From NCBI RefSeq assembly GCF_000708885.1, contig NZ_JEOE01000018.1:1-64000 (forward strand): a DNA stretch of 64,000 nucleotides, read 5' to 3'. The first letter of the stretch is position 1. Each line of letters starts with the position of its first letter. The stretch comes from Cellulomonas sp. HZM. Its GTDB lineage: Bacteria; Actinomycetota; Actinomycetes; Actinomycetales; Cellulomonadaceae. Position numbers and translations under genes: made by a program. The notes under the pieces are model-generated. The model searched no databases, was not told where the DNA came from, and worked only from the letters and a program-made list of their open reading frames with translations. Positions 8,921-16,884 of this stretch are shown in pieces.

Positions 8921-9071
8921 GTACACCCTCCTCGAGTTCTCGGAAGGTAGCACCCACGGCTGCATCTCAAACGGCTTCCAGCTGCCCGGATGGCCTCGCT
9001 CGCCGCCCTCCGCGGAGGACCGCGACGTCGCTGCCGCCACCGGGTGACCTCGTCTGGCGCGAGAGCGCGTG

Positions 9072-9127
9072 TTCGGGCCGAGAGCGCGCGGTTGGCGTTC
9101 GACTCTCACGCCGAAGGGTTGCGCTCG
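9072..9127. repeat. 56-bp dispersed repeat, copy 2
   Basis: Direct repeat of 8413-8468 in the same orientation, with three mismatches clustered at positions 19-24 of the unit. The two copies bracket the lipoprotein gene at 659-bp spacing. Confidence 0.75.
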
Positions 9128-9268
9128 GGGTGCGGCCGCCGAGCGAGGTGCGGCCGACGGACGAGACCGAACTGCTGACGGGCATCATGAATGACTTCGA
9201 CACCTGGGAAAACGCACGGTTCTGCCTACGGTCTTGGTGCCGAGTTGGATACGACGCCTCACCTGCCA

Positions 9269-9284
9269 CAGAAGTTAACTTCTG
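9269..9284. repeat. perfect 16-bp AT-rich palindrome
   Basis: CAGAAGTTAACTTCTG is a complete palindrome. It lies about 80 nt beyond the stop of the minus-strand OLD-family gene and about 350 nt upstream of the lipoprotein start. It could be a repressor operator or a 6-bp-stem hairpin with a TTAA loop. Confidence 0.4.
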
Positions 9285-9362
9285 CCTCAGCAGTTGGGGC
9301 GTCGCAGGGTCAGCTCTCAGCATGCCGCCGCGGGCGCCGATGCAGGACCGCCGCAGCGACGG

Positions 9363-11825
9363 CTACGGGGCCGGCGCGGTCGCAGAGGGTTGCGGCGCGG
9401 TCACTGGGCTGCTCGTCGCGCCGAGGTTCGCTCCGGGCACGACCGGCACGTTGTCGACATCTGAGCGTTCCTGCGCCGCCAGACGCTGCTGGAGTCGCAG
9501 CCCTGCCAGCTCGGTCTTGAACTGCTCGTAGTCGGGAACCAGCTCGAGCGGCTCCTCATCGAGTTGAAACCTTCGGCGCATCGAGGCAAGTTCGGTCCGA
9601 CGGGCGTCACCCTCGTCGGAGTCCTCGAGCGCCTTCTCGATCTCTCGGAACACCAATCGTGCCGCGTCTCGCCTGACACCGTCCTGATGATCGAGCAGGA
9701 AGCTCCGGACCAGACGATCGACTCGGTCGCGCTGCTGCGAGTCGTCCTCCAGGGCGCGGGCGTCGCGCAGCAGGTCGGCGAGGTGGCCGAGCAGCAACGC
9801 GAAGTTGGAGCTCGTCTGCTCTGCCGCGACGTGCAGCGGGTCGGTAGTCGCCATGTCTGTCGCGTGCTGGAGCACCGCAACGACTTCGCGGGCGAAGCCC
9901 ACCTTCTCGATGTGCTCGTCGGGGAAGGTCACGGCGAAAGCCTTCTCTACTGCGTCCCACACACTCTGCGACTCGGCGAGCTGGCTGAGGAGCACAGCAT
10001 CTGTCAGGCCGCGAGCCGCTTCGGCGTCGGCATGGAGCACCGTCTCGGCGTAGCGACGGGCTGCGGCCGCGGCGACTGGCAGCGCGATGAGGTCTTCCGG
10101 CTCTTCGACGGTTACGTCCGGTTCGACCTCGAGTCGAGTCTCGGCGCCGGCCCAGGCGTCCACCATCGCGATGAACTCCGGACGGATGTACGCGCGACGT
10201 CCTGCGGGGTTCTTCCTGAGTCTGCGCGCGGCGTCCTGGCCGGAGGTGTCTCCATCGAGCAGAACGACGCACGGAGGCTTCACCTCGTCGCGACCTCGTG
10301 CGAGGTAGACAAGGTACGGGATCGCGCTTGCGGAGCCGGCGGGCACGATGGTGACGTCGTTCAGGTTGAGTGTCTGGCTCAATCCGGTGGTGCCGTGCCG
10401 ACGCAGGTGGGATGAGACGCCAGCTAGCAGTACCTGGTCTGCGAGCCCCTCGACGAACAGGTTCGATCCGCCGATGAATGCCGTCTCGGCGACGAACGGG
10501 CCGAGCGAGGAGCGCAGCGGTTCGTAGCCGTTCCGCGCGGCGTCTGTGACGACGCGCGTACCTTCGTCGTGGCTGCCCTTGTCGAGCACGCGAATGCGCT
10601 GCGCGGCGTTCCGGTTGATCAGGTAGGGCGAGTGCGTCACGTAGAGGACCTGCCCGCCGCGAGATCCGTCCTCCGGCAGGGCGAACTCCTCGAGGATGCG
10701 CAGCAGATCCTGTTGCCCCACCCCGGAGAGGTAGGCGTCCGGCTCGTCGAGCAGCAACAACTGCTCCCGCCCGGTGGGCACCGTGTTCGCTCGAAGCTGG
10801 ACGTAGTACGACAGGAAGTACCGCAGACCTCGACTGCGTTCGGTGAAGGAGTACTCGGTCTCGGTGCGGTCGCGGACGGTGAAAGCCACCTCGTGCTCGC
10901 GGGGCGAGAGCAGCAGCTGGAAGTTGCGGTCCTGCGCCCACCATTTCGGGAAGTTCAGGTGGCGGGCGATCGCGTTGTTCATCTGCTGGATGATCGCGTT
11001 GACCTCGCCCTCACGCTCGGCGGCTAGGGCCGCGTCAAGGTCGCGGAACGAGGCAGGGTCGATCTTCGCGACGTCGATCAGGAGGCTGCGACCCAGCTGG
11101 TACTCCCTCTCGCGCTGCTGGAAGGCTTGGGCATCAACGACGGGCGTCCGGAACAGCGGGGTAATGGACTGCAACCATGCCTTCGACTGCGACTCGTTCG
11201 CGTCGGCGAGAGGCAGCGAAGTGAGAATGGTGCGCCGCCCGCTGCGGTTCGGCAGCGTGTCTTCTCCTTCTCCTGCGAGCCGGCGGATGCTCATGCTCGC
11301 AGGAAGGGCGACCTCGGTCTCGAGGCGGAACACATGGGGAAACACCGCGCGCAACTGGTTCTCTTCGTTGGAAGTCAGCGCTCGCTGATCCGGAGAGGTG
11401 CGCGTGAAGACGAACGACTGCCCGGTTCCCGCACGCACGTAGTACAACTCGTCCTCGCCGCTGTAGCCGAGCGCCTGCATGACCGACCGATCGTCCGCGG
11501 ACTCCACCCGAAAGAGGCCGGCGAAGTCAGAGACACGCCTTTCGCCGCGCTCGACGGAGTACAGGTCGGAGTACCGGCAGAAGTCCTGCCGGTCGACGAC
11601 GTCATCCGTCAGGAGGCGCTGGACAGCGTCCAGCAGGTGGCTCTTCCCCGACTCGTTCGCGCCGACGACGGCAGTAACGTGCGGGTCCACGTCCATCCTG
11701 ACGAACGGGTACCAGCCAAGGTCGGTCTTCTCCCACGGTTCGGCGGTCGCCCTGGGGTGCGCCTTCCGCTCGTAGTCGAAGTTGAACGAGCGGAAGAAGC
11801 GGACGTACGTGCGTTGAAGCTTCAA
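9363..11825 (-). CDS. OLD-family ATP-dependent endonuclease (AAA ATPase + TOPRIM)
   Basis: This 820-aa protein combines an ABC/SMC-like ATPase with a TOPRIM nuclease, the overcoming-lysogenization-defect (OLD) architecture linked to phage defence and DNA cleavage. Walker A is GANESGKS (Lys61), the signature-like segment is SRGLRYFLSYYVQL, Walker B is LLLLDEPDAY (Asp360-Glu361), and the H-loop is VTHSP. The TOPRIM part has FVEGLADQ (Glu459) and LLDGDTSGQD (Asp524, Asp526). A helical C-terminal extension from about residue 580 ends in a Pro/Ala-rich tail. The start is TTG at 11825 with GGAGAG 6 nt upstream. It lacks an adjacent UvrD-like helicase (as in Gabija), so it is a stand-alone OLD or works with the two upstream unknown genes. 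Composition is less GC-rich than its neighbours, suggesting transfer. Confidence 0.88.
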   Translation of the reverse strand: MKLQRTYVRFFRSFNFDYERKAHPRATAEPWEKTDLGWYPFVRMDVDPHVTAVVGANESGKSHLLDAVQRLLTDDVVDRQDFCRYSDLYSVERGERRVSDFAGLFRVESADDRSVMQALGYSGEDELYYVRAGTGQSFVFTRTSPDQRALTSNEENQLRAVFPHVFRLETEVALPASMSIRRLAGEGEDTLPNRSGRRTILTSLPLADANESQSKAWLQSITPLFRTPVVDAQAFQQREREYQLGRSLLIDVAKIDPASFRDLDAALAAEREGEVNAIIQQMNNAIARHLNFPKWWAQDRNFQLLLSPREHEVAFTVRDRTETEYSFTERSRGLRYFLSYYVQLRANTVPTGREQLLLLDEPDAYLSGVGQQDLLRILEEFALPEDGSRGGQVLYVTHSPYLINRNAAQRIRVLDKGSHDEGTRVVTDAARNGYEPLRSSLGPFVAETAFIGGSNLFVEGLADQVLLAGVSSHLRRHGTTGLSQTLNLNDVTIVPAGSASAIPYLVYLARGRDEVKPPCVVLLDGDTSGQDAARRLRKNPAGRRAYIRPEFIAMVDAWAGAETRLEVEPDVTVEEPEDLIALPVAAAAARRYAETVLHADAEAARGLTDAVLLSQLAESQSVWDAVEKAFAVTFPDEHIEKVGFAREVVAVLQHATDMATTDPLHVAAEQTSSNFALLLGHLADLLRDARALEDDSQQRDRVDRLVRSFLLDHQDGVRRDAARLVFREIEKALEDSDEGDARRTELASMRRRFQLDEEPLELVPDYEQFKTELAGLRLQQRLAAQERSDVDNVPVVPGANLGATSSPVTAPQPSATAPAP

Positions 11826-12165
11826 GAGTCACTCTCCGCATCCGACGCGCCCCGACGAGCAGATCCTGTCACCCAGCGCTGACAGACCGGGCGGTGCAGG
11901 CTGAGGTGTCCGGCATCTCCACGCTCTGCCGAAGCCAGCGGTGGGTTCGCCCAGCTGACGCCCGCTCGAGCAGCCAGTTCAGGGCTACGTGCGGCAGTAC
12001 AAGTCGTGGCGAGGACTTCGGCGGTCATCGCCCAGGTCCAACGAGACCTCCTCGACACCCATGGCTTGTGACCGGTTTCTTGTTACCTGATCCTTGTCAC
12101 AAGCTCGACCATACGAGATCCCGCTCGTGACGTCACTAGCGAGAACCTGCCGTCTGGGTGGACAG
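11826..12165. other. 340-bp gap within accessory block
   Basis: No confident gene is seen. A 78-codon minus-strand frame (12058 down to 11822, GTG start, or ATG start near 12028) ends in TGA overlapping the TTG start of the OLD gene by 4 nt, which could reflect a small coupled leader gene, but its product is low-complexity and unrecognised. The gap also carries the inverted repeat at 12064-12104. A promoter for the OLD gene probably lies here. Confidence 0.4.
12064..12104. terminator. 9-bp inverted repeat with T-rich loop
   Basis: GCTTGTGAC and GTCACAAGC are perfect inverted arms separated by 23 nt. They lie about 62 nt beyond the minus-strand stop at 12166, so a terminator for the upstream two genes is possible; an operator for the OLD gene is the alternative. 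Confidence 0.4.
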
Positions 12166-13005
12166 TCAGCTGTCGAGCTCGCTGTACCGGACGAGCAGCG
12201 CGGCGGTGACTGCCAGAACCGCGTCGGCGTCCGCACGGGACCAGCGGAACTGGCTCGTGACCGCATCGTCATGGTTGGCCGCGGACGTCAAGCTCCAGGC
12301 GTCGTCAAACAGCGCGGCCCAGCGCTCGTCCTTCGACCGTTCTTGCCGAGCGGGCAGACCACTGGCTCTGGGTATCCCTGCGGTGCTGCGCAAGAGCTCA
12401 AGAACGTTCCGGCATGCACCGACGCACCGTTCCCAGTCTCGGTTCGCCCTCAACGTCTTCGCCTGTTGGAGGCGGTCTACGGCACGTCTCAACAGGGGCG
12501 CTGCATCACCGTGCGCGTCGTCCTCACCAAAGCCCGGCACCGGCACACGAACGTACATTCCGACGTGCGTGCCGAGCCGCTCAGTCAGTTCGGCCCAATG
12601 CCTGCCGGGGATTCGGTATTGAACGCTCTGAACTGCTGGTGGGACGGCTTCTCCGAGGAGAGTCGCGATCAGTTCAAGTTGTAGATCAAGGTCTAGACGT
12701 TCCGTCTGCGCCAACGACAGCACCTGGTGGTCGCTCAAGGTCAACGCCAGGTTGTTCGTTGCGCCGTCGCCCGGGTACACGAAGAGGGTGACGGGGGGCA
12801 CGTCGCCAAGCCAATGCCAGCCGTCTGCGTCGCGGACGGTTCCCAACACCTGTATCAGTCGACCGCTGAGATGGTCACTCTGTGCGCCACACCGGTAGGT
12901 GAACGGGATCCGCAAGCGGTGGGCCCCACGGCCTGGCTCAAGGGTCGCGTCGCCGAGCTCCAGCCGCAGGACACGACCCTCGAACGTGAACGTCGTTGAG
13001 TACAC
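12166..13005 (-). CDS. uncharacterised two-domain protein of accessory block
   Basis: This 279-aa protein is not recognised. The N-terminal ~140 residues are beta-rich (alternating strands such as YSTTFTFEGRVLRLELGD and HRLRIPFTYRC). The C-terminal ~110 residues are helical, with the pattern LLRRAVDRLQQAKTLRANRDWERCVGACRNVLELLRS, resembling the helical cores of abortive-infection-C or AbiJ-like defence proteins, then a long DDAWSLTSAANHDD helix. No signal peptide, membrane helix or nuclease motif is evident. It follows the 13110-14042 gene with a 104-bp gap and precedes the OLD nuclease on the same strand. Association with defence is inferred only from that context and the shared lower GC. 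Confidence 0.6.
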   Translation of the reverse strand: MYSTTFTFEGRVLRLELGDATLEPGRGAHRLRIPFTYRCGAQSDHLSGRLIQVLGTVRDADGWHWLGDVPPVTLFVYPGDGATNNLALTLSDHQVLSLAQTERLDLDLQLELIATLLGEAVPPAVQSVQYRIPGRHWAELTERLGTHVGMYVRVPVPGFGEDDAHGDAAPLLRRAVDRLQQAKTLRANRDWERCVGACRNVLELLRSTAGIPRASGLPARQERSKDERWAALFDDAWSLTSAANHDDAVTSQFRWSRADADAVLAVTAALLVRYSELDS

Positions 13006-13109
13006 CGACCCTCATCTCTCCCGCAGGTGACGTCGTTCGGATCGTAGAGGCGGCTGCACAGCCTGCTTCGACGAGTCGTCCACCCACCGCGCCATGGCCG
13101 GCTGATCAC

Positions 13110-14042
13110 TCACGACCAGCGTGGCCGACGCCTGTACTCGACGCTGACCGGGATTTCAGCGGGCGACAAGGGGCGCTCGACCAGCGTTCGGACGTTGTAG
13201 GGGGTGACCTGCTCGTCGATGTGCTCGCGGGCGAAAGTCTCGGCGAGCAGCTCGTCTCCGTGAGTCCGGACCGTGTCGACGAGTCGGCTGACGAGCTCGT
13301 CGAGGCGCGCGACTTCACTCTCAGCTGCCACCAGGCGCTCGTGGACCGTGACCGCGCGATGCCCGCACCACTCCCGGAGGAGCTCGAGCAGTGGGCGGGT
13401 CGACTCGAGGTACCACTGCCACTCCCACTGAGCCGAAGTCGGCTCACTCCGGCCACCCGATGGTCGGAACGCGCCCCCGTTCGCGCACTTGTGACGAGCG
13501 ACCCGTTCTTCAGAGTCCACGTGCGACAGCACCGCTTCCGTGTTCGCTCGGCACAAGGCGGCCGCGATCAGCATCGAACCGTGTGGCGAGAGCAGCAGTC
13601 CGTCCTCGTCCGATGTGTTCGCCACCTCCTGGACGATCGACGCAAGGGGAAGGCCGGTGTCGTCAGCGAATCGCTCAGGGTCAGGGATCCGCGTCGCCCA
13701 GTGCACGGGCGTCCACTCTGCCCACGCGAGTTCGGCGGGGAGCAGCAGGTTGTAGACGGCTTCGACGGCGGACGACTCGACTTCCGTGATGCCGTCGTGC
13801 TCCAAGCGGTCGAGTGCTGCCATGCGGGCATCGAACGTCTCCACTTGTGACCACGGGACCCGCAGCCGCCGACCGGGGACGTTCCGAACCTGGCCTGCGT
13901 CAGCCCCGTCCAGGAACTCGACCTCCACCCGCGAGCCGCGCTTGCGGTGATGAACGGACCGAACGCGCACCCTCTGAGAAGGGTCGCTGTCCCGCGTTCG
14001 ATAGACCCAGAACTCACCGATATCCACGTCGGCAGTGTCCAC
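13110..14042 (-). CDS. uncharacterised actinobacterial protein, first gene of accessory block
   Basis: This protein of about 310 aa is not assigned a function. The N-terminus (VDIGEFWVYRTRDSDPSQRV) and the following basic/acidic beta segment (VHHRKRGSRVEVEFLDG) resemble a family of hypothetical proteins scattered in Streptomyces mobile regions. The middle is helical and acidic. The C-terminus has a heptad-like coiled coil (about 60 residues, VAAESEVARLDELVSRLVDTV) and ends in a basic strand. The frame opens at a TTG (14096), but GTG at 14042 or 14027, just before the conserved-looking IGEFWVYR, is a better start; neither has a clear ribosome site. It is the promoter-proximal gene of the three-gene minus-strand block. 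Confidence 0.55.
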   Translation of the reverse strand: MDTADVDIGEFWVYRTRDSDPSQRVRVRSVHHRKRGSRVEVEFLDGADAGQVRNVPGRRLRVPWSQVETFDARMAALDRLEHDGITEVESSAVEAVYNLLLPAELAWAEWTPVHWATRIPDPERFADDTGLPLASIVQEVANTSDEDGLLLSPHGSMLIAAALCRANTEAVLSHVDSEERVARHKCANGGAFRPSGGRSEPTSAQWEWQWYLESTRPLLELLREWCGHRAVTVHERLVAAESEVARLDELVSRLVDTVRTHGDELLAETFAREHIDEQVTPYNVRTLVERPLSPAEIPVSVEYRRRPRWS

Positions 14043-14248
14043 CCACAGCCTGGCGCATCCAGGCGATCGCGATGGCCCGTACCCCGACGACAACAAGGGT
14101 CCGATGGAGAGGCTGCACGGCTGGCGTCTCAGGGATTGAGACCAGACCGCCGGTGCTGTTCACAACCAGCGACTGCGGACCCATCAAGATCACGACCGTT
14201 CAATGAACCGCGTCTTGAGCATTCGTACGGTCCGTCAACACGAACCCG

Positions 14249-15187
14249 TCAGTTCAGCTCGGCCTTGCCGCGGCGCCAGTAGCCCATGAACGCCACGGCC
14301 TTGCGGTCCACGCCGCACTCGGTGACGAGGTGCCGCCGCAGGGTCTTGATGACCCCCGACTCCCCCGCGAGCCACGCGTACAGCGCGGCCTCCTCGCGGA
14401 GCGGACGGCCGGACTCGTCGACCGGCACCTCCCACAGCAGGTCCTCGTCCACGTCCTCCAGCTCGCCGACCGCGGGGGCCGACGACGGCAGCAGCCGGCG
14501 GCACGCGGCCTGCACCGCGGGCACCAGCAGCGAGCCGTGCTCGGCGCCGTCGCGCCCGTACCAGCGCACCGCGACACCTGCGGGGGCCGCGAGCGGGAGC
14601 TGGTCCTCCGAGAGCGGCATCTCGATGAGCACCTCGCCGCGCGCGTCGGCGGGCAGGCGCTCGAGGATGCCGGCGATCGCGGGGAGCGCGGTCTCGTCGC
14701 CCGCGATGAGCAGGCGGTCGGGGTGGGCAGGAGGGACGAAGTCGACGCCGCCGTGCGGGCCGTGGCACGCGGCGTTGGGGCCGAGGATCACGATCTCGTC
14801 GCCCGGGACCGCGGACGTGGCCCAGCGCGAGGCGGGGCCGAGGTCGCCGTGCAGGACGACGTCGACGTCGACCTCGCGCGCATCGGACCGGACAGCCCGG
14901 GCCGTGTAGGTGCGCATGGGGTGACGGCGCTCGTCGGGCAGGGCACGCCAGTGGCCATACCAGTCGGCGCTCGAGCCGAGGTCGAGCAGCTCGGCGTAGG
15001 GCGCGTCGGCCAGCGGGAGGAAGAACTTGATGCGCTGGTCGAAGCCGTTGTCGGCGAACAGGTGCAGGTCGTCGCCCGTGAACGTCAGCCGGAGCACGCT
15101 GGGGCACAGGCGCTGCACGGCGGACACCGCGACCGAGAACATCCGGAACGGCTGCTCGGTCACGAGGGCCTCGGCGGTCGTCGTCAC
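14249..15187 (-). CDS. siderophore-interacting FAD/NAD(P)H reductase
   Basis: This 312-aa cytoplasmic flavoprotein belongs to the siderophore-interacting protein family, which reduces ferric-siderophores to release iron. It has an FAD-binding barrel with the RTYTAR motif (MRTYTARAVR, the flavin-contacting Arg-x-Tyr-Thr), then the family segment VVLHGDLGPASRWA, an NAD-binding SIP domain (LLIAGDETALPAIAGIL) and the C-terminal YWRRGKAE signature. The GTG at 15187 is preferred over an upstream TTG because the sequence between them is the promoter/operator: a DtxR-type iron box lies 17-35 nt upstream. The transcript may be nearly leaderless. The next gene downstream on this strand belongs to the accessory block, so it is probably monocistronic. 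Confidence 0.93.
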   Translation of the reverse strand: MTTTAEALVTEQPFRMFSVAVSAVQRLCPSVLRLTFTGDDLHLFADNGFDQRIKFFLPLADAPYAELLDLGSSADWYGHWRALPDERRHPMRTYTARAVRSDAREVDVDVVLHGDLGPASRWATSAVPGDEIVILGPNAACHGPHGGVDFVPPAHPDRLLIAGDETALPAIAGILERLPADARGEVLIEMPLSEDQLPLAAPAGVAVRWYGRDGAEHGSLLVPAVQAACRRLLPSSAPAVGELEDVDEDLLWEVPVDESGRPLREEAALYAWLAGESGVIKTLRRHLVTECGVDRKAVAFMGYWRRGKAELN

Positions 15188-15203
15188 GTCGTCAGGATAG
15201 ACA

Positions 15204-15222
15204 CAAGGCAAGGCTTGCCTAA
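15204..15222. promoter_or_regulatory. iron box (DtxR/IdeR-type operator)
   Basis: On the minus strand the 19-mer starts TTAGGCAAGCCTTGCC, a 7-1-7 palindrome (AGGCAAG-N-CTTGCCT) matching the TTAGGTTAGSCTAACCTAA iron-box pattern at most positions. Its place directly before the siderophore reductase gene makes iron-dependent repression very likely. Confidence 0.75.
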
Positions 15223-15245
15223 ACCCCGGTCCGACGACAGGCGCG

Positions 15246-16370
15246 TCACACCCCGCCCGCGCCGAACGTCAGACCCAGCAGGTAGGTGACCGCCGCGGCG
15301 CCGAACCCGATCGCCAGCTGGCGCAGCGCGCGGCGAGCCGGCGAAGTGCCGGACAGCAGGCCGACGACGGCGCCGGTGCCGAGCAGCGCGATCCCGACGA
15401 GCCCCGCGGCCCACGCGATCGCGACGTACCCCTGCGCGCCGAACAGGTAGGGGAGCACGGGGATCGCTGCGCCGGACGCGAAGAAGCAGAAGCTGGCGAG
15501 CGCGGCACCCACGGCGGTGCCGATCGTCTCGTGCTCGTCGGGCGCGTCGCCGTCGGGCGCGTCCTCGCCCGACGAGGCCACCGACGGCACCCCCAGCGCC
15601 GGCACCCCGGCCGGCGTGAGCGAGCGCAGCACCCGGTCCGCCCGCTCCTGCGCCTCGACGGCGTCCATGCCCCGCGCCCGGTAGACGAGCGCGAGCTCGT
15701 TCGCGTCGACGTCCAGGTGCGGCAGCGCGTCGCCCGCGGCGGGTCCCGGGCGGGAGGCCTCGAGCAGCTCGCGCTGCGAGCGCACCGACACGTACTCGCC
15801 AGCCCCCATGGACAGCGCTCCCGCGAGCAGGCCGGCGAGGCCGGTGAGCAGCACGGTGTGGTTGGGCGCACCGCTCGCGCCGATGCCGAGCACCAGCGCG
15901 AGGTTGGACACGAGGCCGTCGTTAGCGCCGAACACCGCGGCGCGGAACGTGCCCGACATGCGGTTGCGCCCGCGGATCGCCAGTCCGCGCACGACCTCCT
16001 CGTGGATGCGCTCGTCGGCCGCCATCTGCGGGGTCGCGTCGGCGTCGTCGTCGTACTCCGAGCGCGCCTCCGCCCGCTGTGCGAGCGCGAGGACGAACAC
16101 CGACCCGAACCGCCGCGCGAGCCAGCCCAGCACGCGCGTGCGCACGTCACCGCGCACGGGCTTGCCCACGTCGTCGCCCAGAAGGTCCAGCCAGTGCTGC
16201 TCGTGACGCCCCTCGGCTTCCGCGAGCGCGAGCAGGATCTCGCGCTCCTCACCGGTGCGGCGGGACGCGAGATCGCGGTAGACCGCGGCCTCGGCGCGCT
16301 CGTCGGCCAGGTACTGGCGCCAGCGGCGGACCTGGGCGCGGGTCGGGGCGGGCGTGGGCATGGCGACCAT
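15246..16370 (-). CDS. VIT1/CCC1-family iron/manganese transporter with ferritin-like N-terminus
   Basis: This 374-aa membrane protein has an N-terminal ferritin/rubrerythrin-like helical domain (about residues 15-140) with EEREILLALAEAEGRHEQHW as a likely di-metal ligand set (Glu and ExxH). The VIT1/CCC1 domain follows: GTFRAAVFGANDGLVSNLALVLG is the hallmark first helix, then SMGAGEYVSVRSQRELLE, and three C-terminal helices. Such proteins export or sequester Fe2+/Mn2+ across the membrane using cytosolic metal sensing. The ATG at 16370 is chosen; an ATG 9 nt downstream is equally possible, and neither has a strong ribosome site. It lies 58 nt upstream of the iron-regulated reductase on the same strand, so co-regulation by iron is plausible. 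Confidence 0.9.
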   Translation of the reverse strand: MVAMPTPAPTRAQVRRWRQYLADERAEAAVYRDLASRRTGEEREILLALAEAEGRHEQHWLDLLGDDVGKPVRGDVRTRVLGWLARRFGSVFVLALAQRAEARSEYDDDADATPQMAADERIHEEVVRGLAIRGRNRMSGTFRAAVFGANDGLVSNLALVLGIGASGAPNHTVLLTGLAGLLAGALSMGAGEYVSVRSQRELLEASRPGPAAGDALPHLDVDANELALVYRARGMDAVEAQERADRVLRSLTPAGVPALGVPSVASSGEDAPDGDAPDEHETIGTAVGAALASFCFFASGAAIPVLPYLFGAQGYVAIAWAAGLVGIALLGTGAVVGLLSGTSPARRALRQLAIGFGAAAVTYLLGLTFGAGGV

Positions 16371-16476
16371 CGTGACAGCCCCGAACCGGACGAACCGGAC
16401 TTCGCCCCGAGTTCGAGTTGCCGAATCGGCGGGTCCGCCCGACCGTTGAGAGAGGCGACGGACGGGAGAAGCACGC

Positions 16477-16881
16477 ATGCACGACGAGCGGGTGATCGAG
16501 CCGCACGCGCGTGCGGTCGCGCCCGCGCGGCGCTGGGCCGACGACCGGCTGGTCGAGGCCGGTGTCGACGCGTCACGTCGGCAGGTGGTCGTGCTGCTCG
16601 TGAGCGAGGTCGTGACCAACGCGGTCCGGCACGCGCGGCCACCCGTGCGGCTGCTCGTCGAGGTCGACGACGAGCGCGTGCGCGTCGAGGCCCGCGACGG
16701 GTACTCCGCGCCGCCGGTGCTCAAGCACGCGCGCCCGCAGGACGACGGCGGACGCGGGGTGTGGCTCGTCGACCGGCTCGCCTCCGACTGGGGCATGCGT
16801 GCGCACGACGACGGCAAGACCGTCTGGTTCGAGGTCCGCCACGACGACGAGCGGAGCGAGGCCCCCGCCCTCAGCGCGTGA
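16477..16881 (+). CDS. ATP-binding anti-sigma-type regulator (HATPase_c_2, RsbW-like)
   Basis: This 134-aa protein is a single GHKL ATPase domain of the RsbW/SpoIIAB type. The N-box is LVSEVVTNAVRHA, the first G-box surrogate is VEARDGYSAPP, and the second G-box is DGGRGVWLVDRLASDWG. Many actinobacterial relatives are serine kinases or anti-sigma factors in partner-switching stress control; no anti-sigma antagonist or sigma factor is adjacent, so its partner is unknown. The ATG at 16477 has GGGAGA about 7 nt upstream. It is divergent from the VIT1 gene across a 106-bp region that contains a tandem GAACCGGAC direct repeat (16384-16401). Confidence 0.88.
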   Translation: MHDERVIEPHARAVAPARRWADDRLVEAGVDASRRQVVVLLVSEVVTNAVRHARPPVRLLVEVDDERVRVEARDGYSAPPVLKHARPQDDGGRGVWLVDRLASDWGMRAHDDGKTVWFEVRHDDERSEAPALSA

Positions 16882-16884
16882 ACC

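Larger units (their letters stand above)
8921..9362. other. gene-free interval with repeat and palindrome
   Basis: Between the lipoprotein start and the end of the OLD-family gene no convincing gene is seen. The interval holds repeat copy 2 (9072-9127) and a perfect 16-bp palindrome (9269-9284). Base composition falls from GC-rich to more AT-rich across it, marking the edge of the accessory block that follows. Confidence 0.5.

Noticed and set aside
8967-9323. 118-codon minus-strand ORF between repeat copy 2 and the palindrome
   Set aside because: It runs through the repeat element, has no ribosome site and a low-complexity product.
9363-14096. Gabija or PARIS defence system
   Set aside because: No UvrD-like helicase partner (GajB) and no AriA/AriB pair; the neighbours carry no recognisable helicase or nuclease motifs.
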